A program made the position numbers and the translations under genes. The notes beneath the pieces were generated by a model, which saw only the letters and a list, made by a program, of their open reading frames with translations, did not search any database and was not told where the DNA came from. Below are positions 55,351 through 64,000 of a stretch of DNA of 64,000 nt, in pieces (the first letter of the stretch is position 1; each line of letters begins with the position of its first letter). Origin of the DNA: Cordylochernes scorpioides (lineage: Eukaryota > Arthropoda > Arachnida > Pseudoscorpiones > Chernetidae); the NCBI GenBank assembly GCA_030710605.1, contig CP092874.1:46668400-46732399 (forward strand), written 5' to 3'.

Positions 55351-55525
55351 ATAAAAAAGAGAAAGCTTATTTGAAAATTGAAATAGAAATATATAATTGA
55401 TGATTATTTAAAGACGTCTTACGTTAAGACGAAAATGGAATTGCTTTAGAGATGTAAATTTTTAACTATAAAATTCCAAATTACAACTTGAAAATTAAAA
55501 AAAAATCTTTATATATTAAATATAA

Positions 55526-56371
55526 ATGCCAAAGTTAAAAGACAGAAGTAAAAGTAACATATTACAAATAGAAAGAAATATGTCAGATAACACTAAATTA
55601 AACGTATGTAAATTTAACCCTAACGGAAGTCTAGCCCTAAAATCGTGGCTCAAATATTTTAATCAGAAGACTTTCTTAGAAGAATTAAATGATAACTGGA
55701 AATTGAAAAATGTTGGAGATTTTTTAGTAGAAGAGGCTTTAGATTTTTATGTGGAGACTTGCTTGGATATTACAAGTTGGCCTGAACTAGAAAATAAATT
55801 ATTGTCGCATTTCTATAAACAAGAAGTTAATCCATTCACAGCTTTTATTGAATTGAAATATGATCCAGAAAAGGGGATTGAAAATTATTTTAAGGAAAAA
55901 ACGTCCCTAGCTTCTAAAGCAAAGATTACAAAAGAAAATTCAATGGAAGGCCTGACAAATGGATTAACAACTGATTTTAGAAAACTAGTTATTACATCTA
56001 AAGTGGACACTCCAGAAGAATGGATAGCGTTAGTATCTAAATTAGAAATGATTGATCGACATAAGGAAATGGAGGAGTCATCTTTTAAAAGGGAAACAGC
56101 CCCAAGAATGGAAGTACAACAAAAGCAATGGAGACATCCAGGTAGAAGCCCTATGGACTATGGTTCTAAAAGACGTCCCTGCCGAATCTGCCTGAACCGG
56201 GGACATGCCGGACGCTTCCATCCTGAGAATAGGTGCTGGTTTCGGGAGAAGGCCGTACAAGCCTCCCCAGCTGCAAGCTTCATGTCCGTGCCGTCTCGAT
56301 CCATGGATACCTTGACGCAGACAGCAGCCCCTTCGAGCGAATGCCGACCAGCTCCGCCTCAACACTCCTGA
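55526..56371 (+). CDS. Lone Gypsy-type gag ORF
   Basis: A 281-residue uninterrupted frame starting MPKLKDRSKSNILQIERN. The core (SLALKSWLKYFNQKTFLEEL, EALDFYVETCLDITSWPELE, IENYFKEKTSLASKAKI, SMEGLTNGLTTDF) parallels the gag fragment at 59312-59575 and its continuation. Both are related Gypsy gags that build the particle. A Cys-His cluster, CRICLNRGHAGRFHPENRCW, lies near residue 215. Base composition changes from AT-rich to GC-rich at about 56150 within the ORF. No protease or RT follows. It may be a gag-only derivative, a truncated element or a retained gag. Confidence 0.75.
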   Translation: MPKLKDRSKSNILQIERNMSDNTKLNVCKFNPNGSLALKSWLKYFNQKTFLEELNDNWKLKNVGDFLVEEALDFYVETCLDITSWPELENKLLSHFYKQEVNPFTAFIELKYDPEKGIENYFKEKTSLASKAKITKENSMEGLTNGLTTDFRKLVITSKVDTPEEWIALVSKLEMIDRHKEMEESSFKRETAPRMEVQQKQWRHPGRSPMDYGSKRRPCRICLNRGHAGRFHPENRCWFREKAVQASPAASFMSVPSRSMDTLTQTAAPSSECRPAPPQHS

Positions 56372-56419
56372 CGCCAAGGTCTGTATATGAATCTAAATAT
56401 GAATAATATCGGTATTATA

Positions 56420-56941
56420 CGAGGGCCATCCAATAAATAAGTTTCCCTATTTTTTAACAAATAAACCACATTATTTACAATTATGCAGTTATTTTATTTT
56501 CATTTAACAACTCATAGACTACTTCTCTAAATAATCACCATTTCTGTCCAAACATTTTTGGTACCGTTGTAGCAATTTTTTGATACCACTGTTGTACCAA
56601 GCCGTGTCCTGTTTTCGTAGCCAGTGGTTCTCCTCCGCCTGCACTTCGTCATCATTCGCAAAGTGCTTGCCTCAAGGTGCCACTTGAGTGCTGGACAAAT
56701 ATGGAAGTCGTTTGCGGCAAGTTCCGGAGAATAAGGTGGATGTGTGAAAATTTCCTATATCAAGTTTTCCATAGCCATAACTTTGCCTGCAGAGATTGTG
56801 ACCTTCGCCTTTTTTGGTGCACTTTCCTCAGGCTTCTTCCACACCATGCTTTGTCGTTTTGTTTCTGGAGTTGAATGATGCACCCAGCTTTCATCTCCAG
56901 TGACAATACGGGAAAACAGTTGATCTCCATCTCTTTTATAC
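56420..56941 (-). pseudogene. mariner remnant, cut by a Gypsy LTR
   Basis: A terminus CGAGGGCCATCCAATAAATA lies after TA at 56418. Minus-strand coding fragments match a mariner C-terminus (LLQRYQKCLDRNGDY- and QAEENHWLRKQDTAW-like codons), a KVTISAGKV-like region and a DESWVHHSTPETKR-like first catalytic block near 56890. The middle with the second and third Asp is largely lost. The remnant ends exactly where the LTR at 56942 begins. Confidence 0.65.
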
Positions 56942-57155
56942 TGTTGCGGATGTATGTAGTTTTTCTTTTGTCGCTATTTTTTAATGTAAAAGAAAGAAAT
57001 AATCAAAAATGTATGTCTTGTTAGCTTTTTATTTTTGACTCGCTTCAGCCATTTTACAGAAAAAACTTATGTAAACAATACCAAGTGATGATGATTATTT
57101 AAATAATATTCTATGAAAAGTTAAAGATGAAAATAATAATTATGAAATATTTACA
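56942..57155 (-). repeat. 3' LTR of the RT-less Gypsy
   Basis: On the plus strand it runs TGTTGCGGATGTATG to GAAATATTTACA. Its first 78 bases recur at 59692-59769. Confidence 0.8.
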
Positions 57156-57311
57156 GCACGTATCATTTACCCCCGCTTTGATGCATTTATTCACGGAGAA
57201 TAAATGACTTTAATTGAGAGATGTGAGCCTTTATAGGATCTCCTGTGGGATTTCTTGGTGGGTTGTCTTGATCCGTTGTAGAGAGTTTGTAAGTCACTTT
57301 AGACAATCTTC

Positions 57312-59279
57312 TCAAACTTGGAATGGTCCTTCGTATTTGGGAGCTGTTTTGATTAACTTCGGATCATTGTAGGGAATTCTTTTAAGAACGAGATCTCCAA
57401 CTTTAAATTCAATGTCGGGATGTCTTGAATCATGTCTCCTTTTGGAAATCTCACGATGATGTTGAGTTCTTTTTATAGCCAGTTTTCTAGCATCTTCTAC
57501 CGAGGTTGAGGGGTTATCAGCAAATTGTGGCTGCACATTGTAACCAAAAAGTAGAAAAGATGGCGGAAAACCTGTTACGTCATGAGGGGTATTGTTGTAG
57601 TCAGTAATGACCTTGGGCAAAAGTGTGCTCCATTTCACCTTCGGTTTATCAAGCAAGGCCGTTCTTAATTTGGTCATGATTGTTCCGTTAACCTTTTCGC
57701 ACATTCCATTACTCTGGGGGTGGTATGGTGTGGTGGAAGTTTGTTTGATGTTATGAACTTTCAAACACCTTTTGAATTCCTTGGAATTAAAGTTCTTTCC
57801 GTTGTCAGTGATAATATGTTTTATGGGTAGCGAGACTTGAAGGATTCTGTTGAAACATTGTAGCGTTGCTTGAGCTGTGTTTTTGATAGTGGGAAATGCC
57901 CAAACATATCTTGTAAGATGATCAATGAACACTTGGATGTACTTGTGCTTTGTCTTTTCAGCTGCTGTTCCCATAACTATTGTATCTGCACTTATTACTT
58001 GAGCTGGTTGTAGTTCTGTGTCTGGAATTATTAGTTGTCCTAGAGTTGGTTGGTTAGATGATTTGGTCAGTTGACATGTCTTGCATGATCTATCATAAGA
58101 TTTAATTTCCTGTACCATGTCTGACCACCAAAATAAAGGAACTATTAATTTGACTGTTTTGTACATGGATGGGTGACTCATGTTATCATGATATTCCTTC
58201 AGAACATGTTCTTTAAAAGAAGCAGGCACCACAGCCCTGAGTAGTCCTCTCTTCTTGACCATCACTGTGTTTTGATGATCTTGAGGGTCTTCAATGAAGC
58301 TGAGATCTGCCTGTCTTTGATGTTGTTGTATCTGCTGCTGTTGCATCTGGTGTTGTTGCTGGAGCTGATGCTGCTGTTGTTGCTGGATCTGGTTTTGTTG
58401 CTGTTGTTGGAGCTGGTTCTGTTGTTGTTGCTGTTGTTGTTGTTGTAACTGATTACAGGTTGTGCAAACAAGTGCCATTTCTGTTGATTGCTTAGTGTAG
58501 ACTGTTTTATCTTTAGTGTCAACAATAAGTTCAAAGTCTTCTGCAATATCCAAGCCAATGAGTAGCTGGAATTTTAAATTAGGTATTACATGGAGTTTGA
58601 CCTTTCTAGTTTTATTATGAATTTGCAAATTTACATGAACATATCCCAAAGTGTTGGTTAATGAGTTAGCTTGTTGAATTTGCATGGGAGAATCTATTAA
58701 AGGATGTAAATTCAAACTTTTCATTAAATTTTGATTTATTAAAGATATGGTAGCACCTGTGTCCATGAAGGCTTGTAAAGGATGTTTGTTGACACAAATT
58801 TTAAAGTCTATCAATTTATTAGGAGGAATATGAGTTGATAAGCAAGTTACTTTGTTTGTTTCATTACTTGTGGTTGATTCTGTGACTGTTGTAATGAATT
58901 GCTTTGGTTGTGTATTTTTAGATGATCTCTCTGTTTTATAATTTGGGTCATAATCAGGACATTCATTCAACCAATGTTTCACTTTAATTCTTTTCTTTAT
59001 GCAAATTGGGCAAAAAAATGGGCAATTTGAAGCTGATCTTTCCTGTTGAGATAGAGTGCATACTTTGGGTTTAAACAAATTTCTTAGTTTACTTTGTTGC
59101 CTGTTATGCTCAACAGAAAGTGCAACTTGTATCCATTTGGTTGGATCTGCAGGTTGTGCTGCTGCAAACACATCCCTCCAATTCAAAGGTAGCCCATCTG
59201 TTAGTAGTTGTATTCTCTCTTCCTTTTTCAAGGATGTTTGATTCAGTAAGTCCATTTTTTCTTTAAAATAAGTCTCCAC
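57312..59279 (-). CDS. Gag C-terminus, protease, polyQ and integrase in one frame
   Basis: An open frame of 655 residues. Residues 1-70 are the end of gag (YFKEKMDLLNQTSLKKEERI). A Cys/His cluster at 85-107 (CPFFCPICIKKR, HWLNEC) is nucleocapsid-like. The protease site is FMDTGATISLI at 171-181, with LLIGLDIAEDF at 239-249. A glutamine-rich tract fills about 278-322. Then follow the integrase HHCC (H364, H369, C399, C402) and the catalytic D432, D492 and E528 with 35 residues between the last two. No RT or RNase H motif lies between protease and integrase. The frame ends near a GPFQV tail. Confidence 0.92.
   Translation of the reverse strand: METYFKEKMDLLNQTSLKKEERIQLLTDGLPLNWRDVFAAAQPADPTKWIQVALSVEHNRQQSKLRNLFKPKVCTLSQQERSASNCPFFCPICIKKRIKVKHWLNECPDYDPNYKTERSSKNTQPKQFITTVTESTTSNETNKVTCLSTHIPPNKLIDFKICVNKHPLQAFMDTGATISLINQNLMKSLNLHPLIDSPMQIQQANSLTNTLGYVHVNLQIHNKTRKVKLHVIPNLKFQLLIGLDIAEDFELIVDTKDKTVYTKQSTEMALVCTTCNQLQQQQQQQQQNQLQQQQQNQIQQQQQHQLQQQHQMQQQQIQQHQRQADLSFIEDPQDHQNTVMVKKRGLLRAVVPASFKEHVLKEYHDNMSHPSMYKTVKLIVPLFWWSDMVQEIKSYDRSCKTCQLTKSSNQPTLGQLIIPDTELQPAQVISADTIVMGTAAEKTKHKYIQVFIDHLTRYVWAFPTIKNTAQATLQCFNRILQVSLPIKHIITDNGKNFNSKEFKRCLKVHNIKQTSTTPYHPQSNGMCEKVNGTIMTKLRTALLDKPKVKWSTLLPKVITDYNNTPHDVTGFPPSFLLFGYNVQPQFADNPSTSVEDARKLAIKRTQHHREISKRRHDSRHPDIEFKVGDLVLKRIPYNDPKLIKTAPKYEGPFQV
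58316..58452 (-). repeat. CAG/CAA tract encoding polyglutamine
   Basis: On the minus strand the tract is a mixture of CAG and CAA codons interrupted by Asn, His, Leu and Met. It encodes about 35 Gln in 45 residues. It sits exactly where RT and RNase H would be in a complete Gypsy. Confidence 0.9.
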
Positions 59280-59575
59280 TGTTTCACTTGCAAGGAACTT
59301 TCTGCTAGATGCTAATACAATGGGACTATATATGCAAGGCTTAATCTGGCAATGAGTTTATCTTTTACAGTTTCCCATTTCTTTATATGTGCATTTGTAA
59401 GAATTTCATCAGCAAAAAATTCTAAGGCTTCATCTGCTAAATAGTAGATAAGATTGTGTATTTTTTCTTCATCATTTGCCTTTAAATTTTCTACTTCATA
59501 CAACTTAATCCAACTTTCAATCTTTATGTTATTCTTACTGCCAGAATATTTTTCAAATCTATGTAAATTTGCCAT
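59279..59575 (-). pseudogene. N-terminal gag of the RT-less Gypsy
   Basis: It starts MANLHRFEKYSGSKNNIKIE and reads SWIKLYEVENLKANDEEKI, LADEALEFFADEIL and WETVKDKLIARLS, a gag N-terminus related to the ORF at 55526. A frameshift at about 59330 ends it early; coding continues in the frame of the large ORF (LASSRKFLASETVETYFKEK). One base is enough to explain the break. Confidence 0.85.
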
Positions 59576-59867
59576 TATAACAATAAAGATGTCTCTAAAT
59601 GAGTTATTTAAATTTTGAAATATATGATCTTTTGATTAAAAATTTACCTTTTTAATTTTCTTTCGTATCCTTGTCGAGCTGCGCCAAATATGTTGCGGAT
59701 GTATGTAGTTTTTCTTTTGTCGCTATTTTTTAATGTAAAAGAAAGAAATAATCAAAAATGTATGTCTTATTTTATTTGACATATCGGACGCGATATCCCA
59801 GCTCGGGATACTTGCGCCTAAATACATTTTAGTAGATTATATACAATTCATTTTATACAATTTAATA

Positions 59868-60165
59868 ACCGGACTAAAAACATAATTAAAACTCAAACGA
59901 TGGCACTCTAAAACAGAAGAGAAAATCCAAAATGGATTATTTTATCAACCTATATACAACTCAATAACCGACTAAAAACACAATTAAAACTGAAACGATG
60001 GTTTTCTCAAACAGAAGAGAAAATCCAAAATAAATTATTTTAGCAACCTATATACAATTCAGTATATACAACACAATAACCGGTTAAAAACACAATTAAA
60101 ACTGAAACTATGGTTTTCCTAAACAGAAGAGAAAATCCAAAATGAACTTACAAAAATTATTGAAT
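59868..60165 (-). repeat. Tandem copies of the ORF2 tail in the 3' UTR
   Basis: Units starting CCGG/CCGACTAAAAACACAATT occur at about 59869, 59968 and 60080, with spacing 99 and then 111. Each contains AACAGAAGAGAAAATCCAAA, the complement of the codons for LDFLF and CL(G/R)KP with a stop. The innermost unit is the real ORF end (60108). Confidence 0.85.
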
Positions 60166-62187
60166 ATTACATAAGTGTCTTTGTTATATACAAATTCGCA
60201 AACCTCTTCGATGGGATAAAAATGATTACTTCTGTAGCTGTGGAATATCGGACATTCCATCAATAAATGCATTGAGTCATGGTTTTCTTTTCCACAGAAA
60301 CAGCTAGGATCATAAGTTGCCCCGATTTTCGACAGAAATTCTCCAAAATTACCATGACCCGTGACGAACTGTGAGTAATAAAAATTCGGACGAAAATAAA
60401 AAGGAATTCCAAATGGGAAAAATTTTCTGAATGTTTCATTAGTGTTAGCTATTGTTTCAGCCATTCTTGATTCTATGTAGTTATGAATTATAGTCGGGGC
60501 ATGCGGTCTGAATACATTAATTTCTTCTTTTGATAAATTGGCCAAATCGTATTTTATTATCAACGATTCTATTTGATCTGTGAGAATAGGTATTTTTGCC
60601 AAACTATGAATACAATTTGATGAGGTCGTTTTATAGGCTCTCACTACCCAAAGAAGAATCTGATATTGCTGAGAGTTTAATCTTTGCTTACTTCTTTTAT
60701 TAATAAATTTATACCATATTTCAGATCCATAGGTTAGTATTGGCCTGAAAAGAGTTTTATATAAAATTAATCTTTTTTTAGCATCCAATCCCCACATCTT
60801 CCCACAGAGCGAAAACAAAAGATTTTTCATACGGTTGATTTTACAAAGAATATCATTAATGTGGGGTGTGAAGTTAATTTTTGACTTAATTCTGTGATTA
60901 GAAAATTTTATACCTAAAATTTTTACCTCTTCCACTGGTTTTATTATGAAATTTGGAGTTCCCATTGGAAAATTTTGTTTGCCGTGCATATGTATTAAGC
61001 CGGTTTTCTCCGGGCTTAGCTTTAGCTTATTTCTTGTACACCATTGTATTACATAATTTAAAGTTCTTTCTGTTTCATTTTTTAACCCTTCTATGGTCTT
61101 GTGCCAGCAAACAATCGAAACATCATCCGCATAACAGATTATTTCAGAATTTGGGGATGCGAAGTTGATCAACAAATCATTCAGGACTATATTCCACAAT
61201 AAAGGTGATAATGGTCCGCCTTGAGGACATCCCTTTGATAAATATTTCGAAATTGTTGTATTCGAGAAGGTGAGACTTGTTTTTCTTCTCCGATTTAAAA
61301 ATGATTGGATAATTTTTATAAGAACTGCTGGGACGTGGTCTTCGTCCATTCTTTTTATTAAGGCAGGCCACCACGCATTATCAAATGCACCACTTATATC
61401 AATGGCAATCAATGCAACCAATTCGTTTTGTTTGTGTTTCAGTATGGTCTCGGTTATTTTGTCCAATGCCGTTATTGTAGATTTTCTTTTCGTAAATCCA
61501 TGTTGTCTATGGCTCAGTAAGTTATTATAATTATAATTATTGAGTATTTTATTTTTAATGATCGTTTCAAATATTTTTGAGAAATTTGATGTTAGTGAAA
61601 TTGGGCGATAGCTATTAATTGCTTCGTAGTCAGCTTTTTGCGGTTTCGTAATAATTTTTAATACCGAATGTTTCCAGCTTTCAGGATAGTAACCCAGCAC
61701 CAGACACTCATTAAAGAGTTTGACTAAACTGGGTAGGATTGATAATAATGAGTGCTTAATCATATAATTACTCACGTTATCTGGACCAGGAGCCTTTCTG
61801 ATATTAAGATTCGAGCACAAATCCTTTATTTCCTTTTCAGTAATAAAAATGATTTCCCTGTTGGTAAAACTTGGGATGTGATTTCTAATTAAAGTGTGTT
61901 CTTCATTGTCCAACCGCACATCATCATCAGGAAAAAATGCTGTTAGCATTTCCTTCATCTTTTGCTCTCTCATGCATTCTGCAGTTTTATTCAGTAATGG
62001 TATGCCCACTTGAATATCGGCCGATCTTAACCGTTTAAAAATCCTGTATGCATTCCCGAAAGCATTCGTAGACTCATTTTCTTCAATAAATATTTTCCAC
62101 GACGTCTTTTTTGCTCTATTGATGGCTCTTAAGTATTTATTTCTTGCCGCTCTGTAAATACTCGGATTCAGGTTACCCCCCTCTATA
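60108..62187 (-). CDS. R1-like reverse transcriptase (ORF2, C-terminal part)
   Basis: The frame is open from about 62187 to 60108; the first ATG is at 62009 but lies inside the domain. RT motifs in order are IRKAPGPDNVSNYMIKHSLL, INSYRPISLTSNFSKIFE, HGFTKRKSTITAL, IAIDISGAFDNAWW, GCPQGGPLSPLLWN and CYADDVSIV. A C-terminal CFCGKENHDSMHLLMECP zinc-like cluster follows, as in R1-clade elements. RT copies the RNA at the nicked target. Upstream, an extra G in a G-run (62170 area) puts the endonuclease in another frame. Confidence 0.92.
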
Positions 62188-63157
62188 ATACAAATTCCTG
62201 AGATAATGTAAATGTTCTTTTAATTGTTGAAGCTCTTTATTCCACCAATTTTTGGAAGTAGTCGTGTTTATAGAGGTGTGATGCTTGACGTCGAGAGAAG
62301 AGTATGCAGCTTCAATTACTAAATTTGTCAATTTGTTTACCACATTATCAATATCTTCACAATTGACAATGTGCTTAGAAGCTGAATTTAAATCCAGTAA
62401 ATCCGAAGGCGAAATACTCTCAGCAAATTTGGTCCAATTCGCCGATTTTTCTCTGAATTTCCATGTCGATGTCTGTCTATTATTGTTTGCCAAGTTTATC
62501 ATATTGAAGATATCAAAAAGTATTGCCAAATGGTCTGAGGTAACAGAAAGTGCTGAGGTTCTCCAGTTATGTATAAGACCAATGGAATGTTTATTAGAAA
62601 TTGTCAAGTCGATTATGCTAGCATTTCTGCAAGTTGGGATTTTAAGATTATGAACAAATAGATTCTGCTCCTCGATAATAGACTTTAGAATGTATCCGTT
62701 TTTTATTTGTCGTTGAATCGAACCAGAGTGGATGTCTTGAATTGAAATCTCCACAAAGGATAATTGGGAGTTGACCAAAGGCCTCAAGTATTTCTGAGAT
62801 GAATTGGATATGAAATGCAGCCATTGAGTTTGGGTGTATATAGATATTGGCAATAACTATTCTTTTCCCGTTGAAATAGAGAGAGATCGCTGTACAGAAG
62901 GAATTTGTAAACCTGTTAATTTTCTCATATATTATGTTGCGGTTCAAAATAATAGTAGCAGTATAAATTTGCCTATCTGTGCTAGAATATACTATTCGTG
63001 AATTCTTGCCAAATTTCACTGTATCATTGCACATGTATGGTTCTTGTAGAAATATGATGTCAGGAAGATCGTCTGCGATTGTCACACCTAACTCACTAGT
63101 TGCCATCATACTTTTCCTTGCATTAAATTGTATACATCTGATATTCTTATCATTCAT
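62173..63157 (-). pseudogene. R1-like endonuclease (ORF2, N-terminal part)
   Basis: It starts MNDKNIRCIQFNARKSMMAT at 63157, overlapping the ORF1 stop. Motifs are FLQEPYMCND, IVIANIYIHPNS, LCGDFNSRHPLW and, after a frameshift, ISNKHSIGLIHNW and SDHLAILFDI with the catalytic His. This is an APE-type endonuclease that nicks the target. A run of six A near 62697 (TNKK versus TNKNGY) shifts the frame; a run of six G near 62176 shifts it again before the RT. Each break is a single homopolymer base, so sequencing error or recent slippage are both possible. Confidence 0.88.
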
Positions 63158-64000
63158 CTGAATGGTATTGAGTTCTTTGTATTACTATTTCCATCTGGGT
63201 TTTGTACAGGGGACATTCGCTGGAGTTCGCCTTGTGATCAAGAGACCTTCCATTCTTGTACCTCGGGTGTTTAGCGCAGTTGAAACATTTTTGTTTACGC
63301 GAACACTCATGATTTCCCGCCGCGCCGCATATTAGGCAAATCTTTTCATGGGAGCATTCGCTGATTTTATGTCTTGGATTAAACTCAAAACATTTCTGGC
63401 ACTGCCTAACTAATACTTTGTCGTGTATATGGCATCTCTCACAGTCGGTATAGATAAAATTACCCTTCTTCCTTAAGGTTTGATACACTCGTGGAGAAAC
63501 TCGCAGCACTACATTGTGGTGAGAGGCATTGGATTTCATGGGGAACAGCACTCGGATTTCATTCTCTAGTCCACTCAATTCAGGATTCATGGTACATATG
63601 ATTGGTATTAAATTATTAACTTCCGTTAATTTACTGACATTTTTTATAATAATTGTTGGGTCTCTAGGTTGCGGGGTAAAAATTTTACTATTTGCTTTCA
63701 ATTCCGCCGCCATGCTCAGTTCCTTTAACAAGTGTTTAGCCTCTTCGTCGCTAGGAGTTTTTATTACTACTGCATTTTTGGTGTTAATAATTTTATTAAT
63801 TCGTATCCCACTACCGTTTTCTCGTAACTTTTTTATATTACTTGAAATTGCCTGAGCTATGTTGTTAATAGGCTCATTATTTAGAGGAACTGCGAGCAGT
63901 GTAGCTTCAGTGTTTAAGGTCCGTTGTCTTTCCTCAATAAATTTCTGTGTATGATCTCTCTGTCTAACTTGGGCATAAGATAATCCTTTCGAGGAGATCA
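63150..64000 (-). CDS. R1-like ORF1 (gag-like), truncated by the window
   Basis: The frame is open from the window edge to the stop at 63150, so the start is outside. The visible part begins with SSKGLSYAQVRQRDHTQ. A central region reads NEIRVLFPMKSNASHHNVVL. Three Cys-rich knuckles follow: CQKCFEFNPRHKISEC, CLICGAAGNHEC and CFNCAKHPRY with a later Cys. The protein binds element RNA. Its TGA lies within ATGAATGA, which also holds the ORF2 ATG, suggesting termination and reinitiation. Confidence 0.9.
   Translation of the reverse strand, partial: ISSKGLSYAQVRQRDHTQKFIEERQRTLNTEATLLAVPLNNEPINNIAQAISSNIKKLRENGSGIRINKIINTKNAVVIKTPSDEEAKHLLKELSMAAELKANSKIFTPQPRDPTIIIKNVSKLTEVNNLIPIICTMNPELSGLENEIRVLFPMKSNASHHNVVLRVSPRVYQTLRKKGNFIYTDCERCHIHDKVLVRQCQKCFEFNPRHKISECSHEKICLICGAAGNHECSRKQKCFNCAKHPRYKNGRSLDHKANSSECPLYKTQMEIVIQRTQYHSDE

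Larger units (their letters stand above)
56942..59769 (-). mobile_element. RT-less Gypsy: gag-protease-polyQ-integrase
   Basis: The 3' LTR is 56942-57155 (214 bp, TG...CA on both strands). The 5' LTR is at 59692-59769, truncated after about 78 bp by the R1-like insertion. In element orientation a primer site TGGCGCAGCTCGACAAGG follows the 5' LTR, and a purine tract AAGCGGGGGTAAATG precedes the 3' LTR. The interior codes for gag, protease and integrase but has no RT or RNase H. It would depend on another element for reverse transcription. Confidence 0.8.
59770..64000 (-). mobile_element. R1-like non-LTR retrotransposon, runs off the window
   Basis: The 3' end (about 59770, AAATAAAAT in element orientation) lies inside the LTR of the RT-less Gypsy. 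ORF2 (endonuclease plus RT) and most of ORF1 follow, with an 8-bp overlap between them. Both ORF2 frame breaks fall in homopolymers. The 5' end and 5' target site lie beyond 64000. Confidence 0.9.

Overview
The window is 64 kb of AT-rich eukaryotic nuclear DNA made almost entirely of transposable elements. No host gene, rRNA or intact tRNA gene could be supported. The mixture (mariner, Tc1, Helitron, Gypsy, Copia, and Jockey/I- and R1-type non-LTR elements) fits an arthropod. The style of the Gypsy gag and of the Jockey RNase H tail leans towards an arachnid, but that is an impression and not a demonstrated placement. There is one 100-base assembly gap (23732-23831).

Left third (1-22.5 kb). 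A non-LTR tail with a triplicated end is followed by foldback repeats, a mariner pseudogene and a pogo-like MITE. Next come a 4.05 kb minus-strand Helitron with two recognisable termini (4185-8239) and a Gypsy element with LTRs and a 4-bp target duplication (8292-12828). A long degenerate satellite (13.56-18.14 kb) is split by an inverted MITE, a mariner (14688-15947) and a 514-bp Helitron that starts 4 bases beyond the mariner's last base. A transposase pseudogene on the minus strand is cut in two by a Rep-deleted Helitron (about 19460-21636).

Middle (22.5-43 kb). A Jockey/I-like non-LTR element is interrupted by a plus-strand Copia (25334-34085, target duplication ATATG). That Copia is itself interrupted by a minus-strand Copia (26251-30607, target duplication GAAAC). 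Both Copias carry the same primer-binding site, complementary to the anticodon arm of elongator tRNA-Met. A tandem MITE follows, then a Tc1 element with perfect 43-bp inverted repeats (37045-38464), then about 4.7 kb of unassigned AT-rich DNA.

Right third (43-64 kb). A mariner is split by an internally deleted Gypsy with two 638-bp LTRs. Next lies a coding-poor LTR element (49528-54985). One of its LTRs holds an ORF1-only non-LTR insertion (49824-51762, 15-bp target duplication), and its interior holds a 765-bp miniature LTR element (52885-53649). After a tRNA-Ser-like fragment and a lone gag ORF come a mariner remnant, a Gypsy whose single long ORF runs gag-protease-polyQ-integrase with no reverse transcriptase, and an R1-like element running off the window edge.

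The genes do not form pathways. What links them is nesting, which gives a relative order of insertions, and parasitism: several non-autonomous derivatives keep the sites needed for mobilisation but lack the enzymes. The least ordinary objects are the ORF1-only element, the RT-less gag-PR-polyQ-IN element, the miniature LTR element, and the repeated duplication of ORF tails at the 3' ends of three unrelated non-LTR elements.
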